Part shown: positions 24,934-36,652 of the stretch, piece after piece
Layout: every line of letters starts with the position of its first letter
Numbering within the stretch: position 1 is the first letter of the stretch
NCBI RefSeq assembly: GCF_022201045.2
Contig: NC_068562.1
Location: 7,546,001-7,610,000, forward strand
Length of the DNA stretch: 64,000 nucleotides
Source: Citrus sinensis
Lineage: Eukaryota > Streptophyta > Magnoliopsida > Sapindales > Rutaceae
Direction of reading: 5' to 3'
Made by a program: the position numbers and the translations under genes
The notes under the pieces: generated by a model
Database searches by the model: none
Seen by the model: only the letters and a program-made list of their open reading frames with translations
Told to the model about the DNA's origin: nothing

Positions 24934-27468
24934 TTGTTAAGCACTTGAGAAGCTATATGGTTTCTACAATTTCTTTCAACAGTTTCTCTCACAACTCTAT
25001 AATGGACAAAATTGCAAGATTGATTCAGTTATAGCACTCGTACAGCACCTGACCGGTTTTACGCATTTAACATATCTCCATTATCTTTGATTTGTCTGTC
25101 TTCAAAAAATCAATTTTGGTTGTTCACACACACTATTCTTGGTCAAAGGAAATTACCTGTAAGCTCTACTTTGAGCCTGATATATTTCTCATATATGATG
25201 CTACCTTATGTGTCAATACAAGTCAATAGAGATATAGCAAATGGTTTTATTTCCACCAATTCTGTCTTGAATGACATTCAACAGCATCAGCTTTCTCATC
25301 TTGGAAGACCCAGATGCTGCTATTGCCTATATGCAACTTGCAGCGTTTATTACAAGATACAGTACTGAGAGTTTAGATCATGATCTTCATGGGAGTTAGT
25401 GAGCTGCTTATGACCGTTTGATTGGGTTATGTCAGGTTAGCAAAATTGATATTCTGAAAAGAGTTGTTTAATGTTAAGATTATGTTTTACTTACCTGGAT
25501 TATAGTTATTTGACACTCCATAAATTCATGCATTTGCTCATGTATGTAGCTATTTTTTGCATACACAATGTAGTGTTTTTGCATCTATACACAGCTTTCA
25601 ATGCATGTCCCTAGATTTCAATTCAAAGCTTTACAAGTTGTTAGAATATCAATTTTGGGGATGTAGCATTCCTTTTTATTAACTTATTTAAGGGTTTAGA
25701 ACTTCTCTAAGCATTACCCAAAAGGGAGATGAAACAAATGGATGATACATTTTTGGCAACTTTGTATAGCAAGTAATATGGTATAGATAAATGTATCGTT
25801 AAATTATAATTGTTTGCGCTAGCTTTTTTACAAGCTTCATAGTCATAGCTCCACATTTTCATACTACATTTATAAACTCAACTTCAATGCATTATTTTAT
25901 TTTGATGCTGAATTCTATAAGGTTTTGAAATCAAAGTGGCAGACCGAAGAAACGCATCAAATTTCTCCTAGATGTTGCCATTTATGCTTTGGGTAGCAAA
26001 ATCTTTTAATCAAAGAAAATTGTTGAGGCAAAGAATTAATGTTGGGCGTCATGACGTTTGGTATCATTAGCTGTAAACGACTCGTCATTTTGATAAAAAT
26101 GGCTTGCAAGTTCCATCGAAACTCATAATAAATACGATCTGTCGTCTGTATATGTTTAAGCTCAATGCAGGTGAGCACGACTGTTTAACAAGGGTCAAAA
26201 GGTGATTACGGAAATTTGGTGCCCTGATTATATGTCGAGGCATGTGACAATTTGGATTTTTATCAATTAGTTCACAGACGGTTAGTGGTGCAAATCAAAA
26301 GCATGAACCTTACAACAATTTCGGAGGAATTAAAGAATCTATACACAATATACTGGCCATTTTTTAAGAGTGGCCAACCAATTTTGTAAATCTAATCTAT
26401 TTAAAAATTCACATTATCTTTTAAAAACTGAAAATAAAGAAAAAATTTAAACAATTAATCAATTAGGTCTATTTCTTAATTTCTTTACATTGGTCTCTTG
26501 GTTCAGATCAAGATCTTCTCCTAATCTGAATTTTTTTTGAGCAAAATTTACGTGTTGATTGGTGATTAATAAATTTAAAATATAAAAAAGTTAAATTCTA
26601 TTATTGTACTATTACTACATGACATATAGCATAAGATATTTAAAAGCTCGGAAATGCTGAAAGAATCCTAATCCCTCTTGGCCATTGTTAATCCCTTATG
26701 TTGTTTTAACATAATTTTAATTTGACTATTTGACCTTTATAACATAAAGTAAACCAAATTATTCAAAACATGTTCTTGTGCCCTAAGTTTAGATAATTAA
26801 TGAGGATTTAATTGATTGATTATTCAAATTTTTTATTTGAAATTATTAACAATAATTTTAATTTTTTATAATTATTTTTTCAAAGAGGTGGGTTTACATA
26901 ATTTCAAGGGTAGAAATATTGCCATCCTTTTTGTAATAATAGTAGTTGTCAACATCACCAATTGTATAGTGCAAGATTATATAAGTGAATCGATCTTATA
27001 ATACTCATGAATAGTGTTGAAGCTATAAACTAATCAAATTAAAAATTTACATAATTTTAGGCTGTTTTCAATTATTAAAAACTTGAATGATTTGTGTGAT
27101 TACTTAAATGAAAACCAACAAATTTTTTTTTAATTGGCCTAACACTAAAGTCATAAATTGTCACGTGCAAATTACTTGTTTATAAACTGATTGTGTAGAT
27201 TTTGTTTTGTTAATTTTAATATCAAATGAATTTATACAAAAGTTTAAATCTCTAACATTATATTCAAACTCAAAACTTAAAATGTAGATCAAGTAATCTT
27301 TCACTTGCTGTGTGGAGCGTGGACTCGGCAGCTCATACAACTCGAGTCCTTAAATATACTTTTTGGAGAGAGTATTATGAAGGAACAGAAAAAAAAAAAA
27401 AAAAAAAAAAGCTTCCATTAACAATATCTCGAGTCGATGATTAACGAGGGCCCACGATGATAATAAAG

Positions 27469-27472
<4 letters not shown>

Positions 27473-27546
<74 letters not shown>

Positions 27547-27560
27547 GTTATTATTATTAA
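27473..27560. repeat. (ATT)n trinucleotide microsatellite
   Basis: About 29 consecutive ATT units with one interruption near the end, preceded 60 bp upstream by a poly(A) run at 27389-27410. It is likely polymorphic. Confidence 0.95.
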
Positions 27561-27654
27561 TTACCAAATTGAAATCATAAAATTATAGGAAAAGATACTT
27601 GCATGTACACATGGAAAAATCGAATAAAAGAAAAATGACTTTACCCAAAAGCTT

Positions 27655-27940
27655 AAGGCCTTATTTAGAATTAAAGTTAGATAAATGTAACTTAAAAAGT
27701 ATAGCACTAAAGTATTTGATAAATAATATTTGTTGTATATTGAAAGTTATGTTAATATGATTTTTATTTATATAATAAAAAACCTATTATATTTTTAATA
27801 ATTTTGTTAAAATTATTATTTAAAAATTATATTTACTAAATTATATTAACTTTTATTTCATAATTATAATTTTTTTTTTTTTGCAACGATTGTAACTTAA
27901 AAGTTAAAACATCTCAATTCAAATAGAACCTAAAACGAAA
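27655..27940. mobile_element. Decayed hAT-like MITE (candidate)
   Basis: The left edge reads AAGGCCTTATTTAGAATTAA, and the right edge, read inversely, is similar (AGGTTCTATTTGAATTGAG), with about 240 bp of AT-rich DNA between. The GGCCTTRTTTRGAATTRA-type end is common in plant hAT-related MITEs. No clear target-site duplication is seen, so boundaries are approximate. Confidence 0.35.
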
Positions 27941-28901
27941 AGGTAAAAATTCAACAACAACATTACGTACAAGTAACTCTTAATTACTAACACACGTAAT
28001 TAATTAATTTGTTGCATGAAGTGTACTAAACACTTGCTTAATTTTAATGCAAAACAACGTCCTTTAATAATCAATTACTAGTCAAACTAATTAAAGAAGA
28101 TACAATAAAAGTCGAGCTAAGAGTAACAGTTAGCCCAAAAACCATGATAGCCCCCACCTTCGTCCACGTCACGCAAATGCTTAGTTTAAGGGTCTTGGGC
28201 TCTTGGCCAGAGTGAAACGCGTTCCAAATATAGTAAGCCATGCAATATTAAGCTTCATTCACAAACCCTAGACATCTAGTAGATGCGATCACCCACATGC
28301 CTTTTTCTTTTCTTTTCATCTTGGTGGGTGTGAATTTGTGTATTCTCGACTCCCCTTTTTATTACATTTCATTTCTCTTCACATGCATCTCGAGATTTTT
28401 TTTTTAATAAATAAATTGTTAAAAAAATTTATCATGTACATTGCTATGACGAACTTTGTGACGTTGTTCGATAGAAGATATTTCTAATTATTTGGTATTT
28501 AATATGTAAGATATAATCGGGTAATTTTCTTCTTTTTTTGCTTTAATAACGAGAGATTCGATCCTTATTTTTGAAGATAAATAATCACTCGTATATCGGA
28601 AGTTTCAGTTGAGAACATATGATTATTTTGATTCTGCTTTTCATATATGTAAACGAAATTCGGGTTGATTCGGCTTAACGATAATATTCAACTATTGAAT
28701 TTTATGTCAAAATAAATTACTAGATTGAGATTATGCAATTTTCTTTGATAGTAAGAAACAATAATTATTCCATTTTTAGTGTGATAATTAATTTTTAGTG
28801 TTTTGTTCAAATAAAATTCAAATATTTAAGATTGTAGACTTTACAAGTCTATCATTTGATCATCCGGGAACAGGGAAATTGTTGGTTAATTTTCGTACTC
28901 T

Positions 28902-28923
28902 ATACACACACACACACACACAC
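28902..28923. repeat. (CA)n microsatellite
   Basis: About eleven CA units in non-coding DNA. Confidence 0.9.
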
Positions 28924-29640
28924 AAGAATCAAAGAACATTTTAGTTCATTATTCACTAATAGTACTGTTATTGACGTGCATGCATGCTTAATCACACAAA
29001 TTAAGCAACGTAAAACTTTAGAAACCACATAATAAAATAACGCGTTCGAAATTCTCATATAATTGAAGCCTCCAACAGTATGCATGCATGGAGTGTTGGC
29101 AGCTCACTCACACGTTGGTTCAATGTGGTCCAATAACCCAAACCCATTTTTAATCTTCATCTTTTGTAATTCATAATCTTCTCATATATATATATATAAA
29201 GATAATTTTGATTATATAGGAAGCTGATCCTGTTTAAGAAATAGAGAGGAGAGGGAGATCTAGAAATTAGCAAGACAAATATAACCTTTGGAGCTTATTA
29301 TTAAGATGAATATTAAACAACTTCGATCTCGTGATTATCGGTTTGGTGATTAATTTATGCATCATATATAGAAGAGCTGAGAAGTCAACCCGACCCCTTT
29401 GGGACACGTGTTGGACCGACAAGAGATGATGGGATCTATTTTTGTCTCGACACGTTGCCAACTGCCATGATCTAAGATGGACTAGAGGACCAATACATTT
29501 CTTGCAATGTTCCAATTTACTTTTGCAGTACACTTCTATACCTTCAATTGAAATCTTATTGTATCGATGCACGTTATCATAATTAATCATTATCACAATT
29601 TAACTCAAATTTAATCACTGCAAAACTGTTGAATATACTT

Positions 29641-29967
29641 TTTTTTTTAATACTGGTTACATACCAGATTACTGAATTGCATAGATTTTACAAATATTTA
29701 CAACTGTTATCACAATAGTACACTGATATTTACAATCAAATATACATAACTAGGACTTATATATGATTACATTAAATTCTATGAAATCTATGCTCAGATA
29801 AATTATTCTTACAGACGAACGAGGAATGCCCCCACTTCACTTACATTTCGCAAGAAAGAAGAAGTTATAAATGTTTTAGCCCCCACAATATTTTTGTGGG
29901 GGATTGAACCGCTGCCCTCACAAGCGTGAGGGCAGCAGCGCACCACTTGGACCAAGGCCGAAGTGGC
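29641..29967 (-). mobile_element. tRNA-derived SINE, apparently full length (about 327 bp)
   Basis: Read on the minus strand the element starts at 29967 with a tRNA-like head. Box A is TGGTCCAAGTGG (29954-29943) and box B is GGTTCAATCCC (29910-29900), an RNA polymerase III internal promoter. It ends in a short A tail (the T run at 29641-29648 on the plus strand). It is bounded by a 17-bp target-site duplication with one mismatch, AACTGTTGAATATACTT at 29624-29640 and AACTGTTTAATATACTT at 29968-29984. Two perfect hairpins lie in the head: 10 bp at 29912-29935 and 9 bp at 29880-29902. No protein is encoded, as expected. Confidence 0.85.
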
Positions 29968-31430
29968 AACTGTTTAATATACTTGATGAAAGAAGACGAT
30001 AGCATCAAAATACTCAGCACGAGGGATTTGCAGCTAGCTTACTGAATTTCGTGTTTCTGCAGCCAAGAGAGATTTGTTTTGACCATATGTATATTCCAAC
30101 AACAGTTAATTTAATTTCTCTGGTCGTCAGTTCTTTGATATCCAAGATACATATATATTTTCTTAGCTTCCCAGTACTTTATTTCTTGGTGCTTATGAAT
30201 TAAAGACAGTTGGCAATCTCTTGGAATGAGATCCCAGATCTTCCCCATCAAATAAAAAAATAACCAAGGAAATTTGTCCAAATACAAGAATTTTGACATA
30301 GTTTTTGTTAGGAAGGTATTCTGATATAAGCTCATGAGACTAGTTTCTTAGACTAAATAAATTTATAAACTAATATTTTAATATGAGTTAGGCACATTAA
30401 CTTCTTGACTCGCAGTCGTTATTGATAATTAATCACTAAAATTGTGGGATTTATTGTTCCGATTTTTCTTACACATGTTAGATGTGCTTGGAAAGAGTTG
30501 CTCTTTAATTTAATTTGGATCTTAAAAGAACAGTGGTGCCAGGCCTACCGCCTACAATTTGGGGGCAGGTGATGAAGCTGATTAGGTCGGTGAAAAATAA
30601 GATATATTCTTCTTCCATATCTCTCCTCCTGTACTCCAATACATACATTATGACCCCATCCATCCAACTAATTCATTTCTTTAATTTGCCACTCCATGCT
30701 GCCTAGTCTTATTTTTGCGGCTTTTGTGTTTGTATTGTTCTTGATGCTTTCTCTGTCTCTTAAAATAACATTAAAAAAAAAAGAAAAAAAGGGGTAATAT
30801 AATATATGCTCCAAATAGAGTTTTGCACAAATAACAAATAATACGCAACACGTACTATTCCTTTTAAGCCTAATGGTAATCAAATTAATCCTTCTCGTGA
30901 TCACCCATATGAACGAAGATTTGAGCTTCAAACATCCTTTTTTTTTTTAAAATCTAAATGATTTTACTAATTGATCTAGTTAGCACCAATAGCAACCCAT
31001 ACATGCCTTACCTAATGCGTAATTGAAGCAAATCCTATAGTACAAGATATGAACCTAGATAGTGAAAACAACCGAGCAAGTTATGATGTATTAAGGAATT
31101 AGCAGGAAATTAAAAAGCTACGTTGCACAAGGAGATATTATATAACAAGTGGAGACCAAGCTGTCTTTGGAGCAATATGTGTCACCTCTGTAACCATTCG
31201 ATATGATATAGCATATGTATAGAGATTGATTTTATTAGCTAATTTTGTCTTGAATTCAGCATTTAGATTCAAAGATCTAACAGTGTCACGAGGCCAATGT
31301 ATGTTCCAGAAAATCAACCCCGGAGAATTCTCACACCCCATGTGTTTATTTTATGGACATTATAAAATTATAAAAAGAATGTCTTTTTGTTTAGTGGGAT
31401 TTGGGATGGATGTATTACTTGTAGAAAAGA

Positions 31431-31515
31431 GAAGAATAAAGGTTGAATGTATATATGTACATACACAAAGAAGAATAAAGGTTGAATGTATGAATGTACA
31501 TACACAAAGAAGAAT
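31431..31515. repeat. 39-bp tandem repeat in the LAZY promoter
   Basis: Two nearly identical copies and the start of a third, each containing AGAATAAAGGTTGAATGTAT followed by a TGTACATACACA-type block. The palindromic TGTACA word recurs in each copy. It lies about 0.3 kb upstream of the LAZY start codon. Confidence 0.85.
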
Positions 31516-31824
31516 ATAAGTAGTGCTGAAATTAGCTAGCGTTTATGCTTAAGGCCGTGTTTGGGAACTTGAACCAGCTTTCTCTCTGGAGAAAAATCTT
31601 AAGAATACGGCCATAAAATTCATCAATGCTGACTGATATCCATTTCTTTGTTTTATAACTTCGAAGCTTCACTTTTCATTGGCTATATTAAGCTCTTGCT
31701 TTTTATCACCTTGGCTTTTCCAAGCACTTTCCCACCACCCTTTGGTATTTATCATCAAAAAGCTCCTTTCGATTTGAGACCCAAAAAAGAAGCCAAGAAT
31801 CTCATTCTTTCGCTCTATCTCAAA

Positions 31825-33259
31825 ATGAAGGTGAGTGTTTATGATTGTGTGTTAGTGAGTGAGAGAGATCAATCGTTAATTTGCATGCATTATATATCTA
31901 TCCTTTTAATTTGTGAGAGTTTTTGATTAATAATTTGTTTGATATGGCAGCTCTTTGGGTGGATGCAAAATAAGCTCAGTAGCAAACAAGAGAGCAACAA
32001 AAAACCAAATGCAGCTCCAGCTTCCTGTAAGCATTCTCTCTTATCTCTTCTGTCAAAACAATTTTAATTATTTATTTGCCAAATGCAGTACTTTGGTATG
32101 GTGGGTTCTTTTGATCTTTTCATTTTGTTTCATGATAATGAAGTGAAGCATGTACTTCTTTTTTGATTACTCATATGTGCATATATTTTGTGTGTCAACT
32201 TGTGTTTTAGATCGTAATAAGAAACAAGAGCCACGCGAAGAATTCAATGACTGGCCTCGTGGATTGCTAGCAATTGGAACATTTGGTAACAATCCTGAAA
32301 TAAACAATAATAAAGGCAACAATGATTCAGAGATCCAAAATATTCAAGATGACCAGGAAGAAGCATCTTCATCGATAGATTTACAGGATTTCACTCCCGA
32401 AGAAATTGGGAAATTTGAGAAAGAATTGACTAAACTCCTGAGGAGGAAACCGAATTTGGATAAAGAAAAAAAAGTCGCAAGCCTTCCGTTGGATAGATTC
32501 CTTAATTGCCCTTCAAGCTTGGAAGTTGACAGGAGAATCAGCAATGCAATTTGCAATGAAATATCAGATGATCATCATAATAAAGATCATGATAATCAAG
32601 ACATTAAAGATGAAGATATTGATCGAACGATTAGTGTTATACTTGGTAGATGCAAAGACATTCGAGCTGATAGTAGCAAGAAAGCCATTGGGAAAAAATC
32701 CATTTCTTTTCTTCTCAAGAAAATGTTTGTTTGTAGAAGTGGATTTGCACCTCAGCCAAGTTTGAGAGATTCGCTTCAAGAATCGAGAATGGAAAGAGTA
32801 AGTAAACAGTCATCTAAACTTTTAATTTTTATTTTTCTATCTAAATGAGCAGGATTCCAACTCCGAAGCCTCTGTATCAACCCAAGAGAATTTACCAATT
32901 AATATCCGACTTTTGTGAAACATGTATAACTAATGCACATATCTTGCAGTTCCTGAGGATAATGCTGCACAAGAAAATGAACCCACAGAATGCATCAAGA
33001 GCACCATCAATGAAGAAATATTTAGAGGACACTAAGCAAGCGTCTAATAATAAGAATGGAACTGAAGATGACAGGGAAAAATTACAGGGGAAAAATAAAG
33101 AAGGATGTAAGTGGGTGAAGACAGATTCAGAATGTAAGTTCACTGTTTTAGCGATTTTCATTAAATAAATTTTAATAGCATATGTGGTTGGTTTCACTAA
33201 TCTGATAACTAATTTTATGAAATTATTCTACGATTGCAGATATTGTTCTGGAGATATAA
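31825..33259 (+). CDS. LZY3: LAZY/DRO1-type IGT protein (gravitropic set-point control)
   Basis: Members of this family act in statocyte signalling upstream of polar auxin flow and set root or shoot growth angle. Five coding exons: 31825-31830, 31951-32026, 32211-32797, 32950-33133 and 33240-33259, giving 290 residues. Family hallmarks are all present: the N-terminal [10 protein letters not shown] block (domain I), the IGT motif GLLAIGT at residues 45-51 within [17 protein letters not shown], a helical [16 protein letters not shown] segment, a LLKKMF segment, and the C-terminal domain V EYIVLEI (284-290). The first coding exon is only six bases (Met-Lys), a gene structure I recall for this family. 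A start downstream would lose domain I. From memory the relatives are DRO1/LZY3 (At1g72490), LZY4 and LZY2; the subfamily is inferred from gene order, not from a tree. Confidence 0.92.
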
Positions 33260-34896
33260 AATCTGCCCCTTTTATCTCTTCCCACATCATTTCACTTAAA
33301 AAAAGGGTAATTGTTAATCATACTTTCTGATATATTTTTGTCATTTAATTAATTTCAGTAACTTACACAATAATATAATGTTGTTGTCTTTGCAGGTACA
33401 TTGCTGGGATTATGATGTAAATTAATCTGCTAGTGAAGTTCTATTCTGTCCACGGTGCTTTTTTTTTTTTTTTTTTTTTTCATGGTTGTATCTGTGAATG
33501 ACACACAGTGCACCTCATGTTCTGAAATGTCGCCAAATTATTATATTGCTGGACATTAATTGTCTCGAGATAATCTCTCTCTCTCTCTCTCTTTTTAAGG
33601 GAAAAAAAATCCTGTCGTTTAATTTGTATACTTTTTTGCTAAGCTACAGTCCCTGTAAGAATAGTTTCAGGTTAATAAAAGTTTATACACTTGCTGATTG
33701 GACTTAATCAAAATTGTGAAGATGTTTTGCTAGTGATGCTATGCGTAAGCATTATTATCAGGGGCTGAAATCAATGATGATTGACGTTAAAAAAATTAAA
33801 AAAATCGATAGATAATGATAATCATGTTCAATAATCTATCTAATCTTGTTCAATAATCAATCTACACGCACAATTTATATCCAACACTTAGCAAGCAAGC
33901 AATGACACCCAAAATAGGTTGATTGAGCTGCTGACATGATTTATTATTTATTAAGCCAGCTTGTTTATATTAATTTAACTGATTAAAAAAAATATTATTT
34001 AACATGTATCTTAATTATTGCTCTTAATAATAAATTTTTTTGAGGATAAAACTGTAGTGCAACTGTGGTACCGTGTCACAGTTACACCCAATCGTTAGAT
34101 TCTCACTTATTCAAATGGACCCTACTCATTTGAGTGGATCTAACAACTAATACAACTATGACACGATACCACAATTGTACCCTCTTTTGATCACATCATA
34201 ATCCAATTCCTTAATAAAGCTCAAAATACTTGCTAAAAAAGAATCCCGCCAAATCCCCACTTTACCCCTAAATGATTTTCCCGCACCGTCTCTCGCTTGC
34301 CCTCGCATCACCCAGTCGTCTCAATTTTCAATCCCTCCCTTGTTTCCTCTCTCTTCCGGTTCCGATTGGATCTAAGTTTTATATTTTTTTTTTCGCTTTT
34401 TGCTCCTTCAATCCGGAAGAGGCCAAAAAATTTAATTTATTTGTTTTAAAAGAATCAGATTCTAGGGTTTTGTGTTCCTTCAATTTGGAAAATTTCTCGA
34501 CGAAGTAGGCTTCCTTTGAGAATTTAGCTATCAACGTTTGTTATAATTTGGAATTCTTGTTTTGGGTTCGATCAAGTTGTAGCAAATTCGAAGATTTCCA
34601 GTTAAAGTTATTATTTTTTACGTTGTCAAATAATTGGGGTTCCGATCTTTTTCTAATATAAAGTGGTAATTTTTCGGGTCTGTGCTAATTATCATTTGAG
34701 TTCTTATATTGGGGCCGCCTTTAAAAAAAAAATTGGGAAGTTTTTTTGATTGATTATAGAAAGGAGTAAGTGTAGTGGTGGTGGGAAAAAAGAGAGAATT
34801 TTGAGCAGCCAATGCAATTTTTGATTTGGTGCTTTGGAAGATTTTCGGTTGTTTTTGAGATACCGAAAATAAAGTTAGAGCTCATAAAAGAAATCA
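33260..34896. promoter_or_regulatory. LAZY 3' flank, foldback element, LSM1 promoter/5'UTR
   Basis: The LAZY 3'UTR runs through about 33.7 kb and includes a 22-base T run (33459-33480) and a short CT microsatellite (about 33575-33592). A foldback element lies at about 34041-34190. The stretch 34230-34896 is the LSM1 promoter and leader, rich in CT-containing words, with a telo-box-like TAGGGTTT at 34463-34470 of the kind common in promoters of plant RNA-processing and translation genes. Confidence 0.4.
34041..34190. mobile_element. Foldback MITE-like element, about 150 bp
   Basis: Two arms of about 60 bp are inverse and roughly 80% alike. The left arm contains CAACTGTGGTACCGTGTCA, and the right arm read inversely contains CAATTGTGGTATCGTGTCA; each arm ends in TCAAATG at the centre. 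The boundaries and target-site duplication are unclear. Confidence 0.55.
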
Positions 34897-36652
34897 ATGT
34901 CTTGGGCAGGGCCAGATGATGTCTACCTCTCTACTTCTCTTGCCAGTTATTTAGACAGTAAGCTCTCATATTCTCTTATGCGTGTTCAAATAAATTTGAA
35001 TTGCTCTCAAGGTCTCAACTTCGAGTGATTATACATGTCCGTTATGCAATTGGGTTATGGAATTATTGGTTTTTATGTATAGTATAGCATGTATCTTTGT
35101 TTCAATCGTGTTGTTTATGTTCTTCCCATCACCTTTATATGGACATATGTTTGTGTGTGCTTATAGATTGCTTGTGCTTGAAAATTCTGGGTTTTGATCT
35201 ATAATCCTTTACAAACATTCCATAATTTGGTGTTGAACTTTTCAATTTATGGATGTACGAGTTAGGAGGGAAAGGAAGCAAAGTACAGTACTTTTTCCCA
35301 GTTTCAAATTTCTGTGCTTATTCTGTAATATGTGATAGCGCATTGATGTTAATAGTTTTTTACTGTGTAAACAGTTTAATCACCATTCCTTCCAAAGTTA
35401 TCAGTACATAAATGTGTTAAACTGTGTATTGTGTTTATTTTGTTGGTCATTGCTAGTTGTGTAGCTCTTGTATCTAGCCATACTCTCCGATTGTGGGTTG
35501 GAGCACTTTGTTTTCTTTCTTACACTTGTTATTCTGCAGAGAAATTGCTTGTACTGCTTCGCGATGGGCGAAAGCTTATGGGGACACTTTGTTCCTTTGA
35601 TCAATTTGGTACAGTTTTTCTCTTTCCTTGCACTAATACATTTCATTTTTTTAGGATTTCACAAACTAATGTTCCCTCAGAGTTTTTGACATTTTTATCT
35701 TTGTTCTATTCAGCCAATGCTGTCCTTGAGGGTGCATGTGAGAGAGTTATTGTTGGTGACCTTTATTGTGACATTCCTTTAGGCCTGTATGTAATTCGTG
35801 GGGAGAATGTTGTTTTAATTGGTGAGCTGGTATGACTTTTTGTTGGTTTGCCCAGTCACTATGAATATTTTCTTGGATACGCACTCCCTTGTAACCTCTT
35901 AAGATTTGAATGTGTCTTTTTAGGACTTGGAGAGGGATGAGCTTCCTCCACATCTGACCCATGTTTCAGTTGCTGAAATTAAAAGAGTAAGTGCCCTTTT
36001 TTTTTCATTATTATTTCTTTCATTGCATAAGCGGTGTTGTCTATTGACCATGAGATATGAGATAATGGGTCGGTCAATAACCATTCAATTCTTCTTGCTT
36101 CACATAATTAACATATTTTGATAATTTTAAATGACAGTTCGATTGATTGCATTTTTTAACAGCCAATTGTATGACATTTGACATAGACATGAGTTTGTGA
36201 CACGGTGACTCCACAGGATTATGCAGTGGGATGTGTCTCTATGCAGTGTGATTTTGTGAATTCACACTGATGTTTGCATTAATGAAAACCAAACCCTTTA
36301 AATACTCTGGTGTGAATGGATTTGAACCCCAAATCTCTTTTACCATCCTTAGGGATCTTACTAATAAAACCCACTACTATAAGAGTCATACACAACAAAT
36401 ACTTGTATACATATTCGTTAATCTTTGTTTTTAATGTGTTTGCTCGCAGAAGAGCAGTAGTTATAAGCACTTTACATAATATAATCCAGAAAAGACAAAG
36501 AGATGGCATGTACTCTGAACTTTATTGTCTTGACATGGACTTACTATTAACTACCGGCATTGTAACTTCTTCAGGCTCAGAAAGCAGAGAGGGAGGCATC
36601 AGATCTTAAAGGTTCAATGCGGAAAAGAATGGAGTTTCTGGATCTGGACTAG
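34897..36652 (+). CDS. LSM1: Sm-like protein LSM1
   Basis: Subunit specific to the cytoplasmic LSM1-7 ring, which binds the 3' end of oligoadenylated mRNAs and promotes decapping in P-bodies. Five exons: 34897-34957, 35540-35608, 35714-35829, 35924-35986 and 36575-36652, giving 128 residues, the usual plant LSM1 length. The Sm1 motif spans KLLVLLRDGRKLMGTLCSFDQFAN (residues about 21-44), and the Sm2 motif includes GLYVIRGENVVLIG. The C-terminal extension (EIKRAQKAEREASDLKGSM) distinguishes LSM1 from LSM8. The start MSWAGPDD is family-typical. Arabidopsis LSM1A (At1g19120) and LSM1B (At3g14080) are, from memory, beside ITIH/LAZY and lipase genes respectively, matching this neighbourhood. Confidence 0.96.

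Larger units (their letters stand above)
24934..31824. other. 6.9-kb gene-poor stretch upstream of the LAZY gene
   Basis: No protein-coding gene recognised; frames here are short and lack family features. It contains an (ATT)n microsatellite (27473-27560), a decayed inverted-repeat element at about 27655-27940, a (CA)n tract (28902-28923), a SINE (29641-29967) and a 39-bp tandem repeat (31431-31515). The last kilobase is presumably the promoter of the LAZY gene. Confidence 0.45.

Noticed and set aside
25087-25368. 93-residue plus-strand frame after NDPK
   Set aside because: There are no recognisable motifs and no splice context; it probably lies in the 3' flank.
31553-31612. 60-bp segment with GGCCGTGTT and inverse AATACGGCC ends
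   Set aside because: Only 9 bases match imperfectly and no target-site duplication is visible; too weak to call a transposon.
36300-36400. Box-B-like word (GGATTTGAACC) in LSM1 intron 4, possibly a SINE
   Set aside because: No matching box A, A tail or target-site duplication was found.
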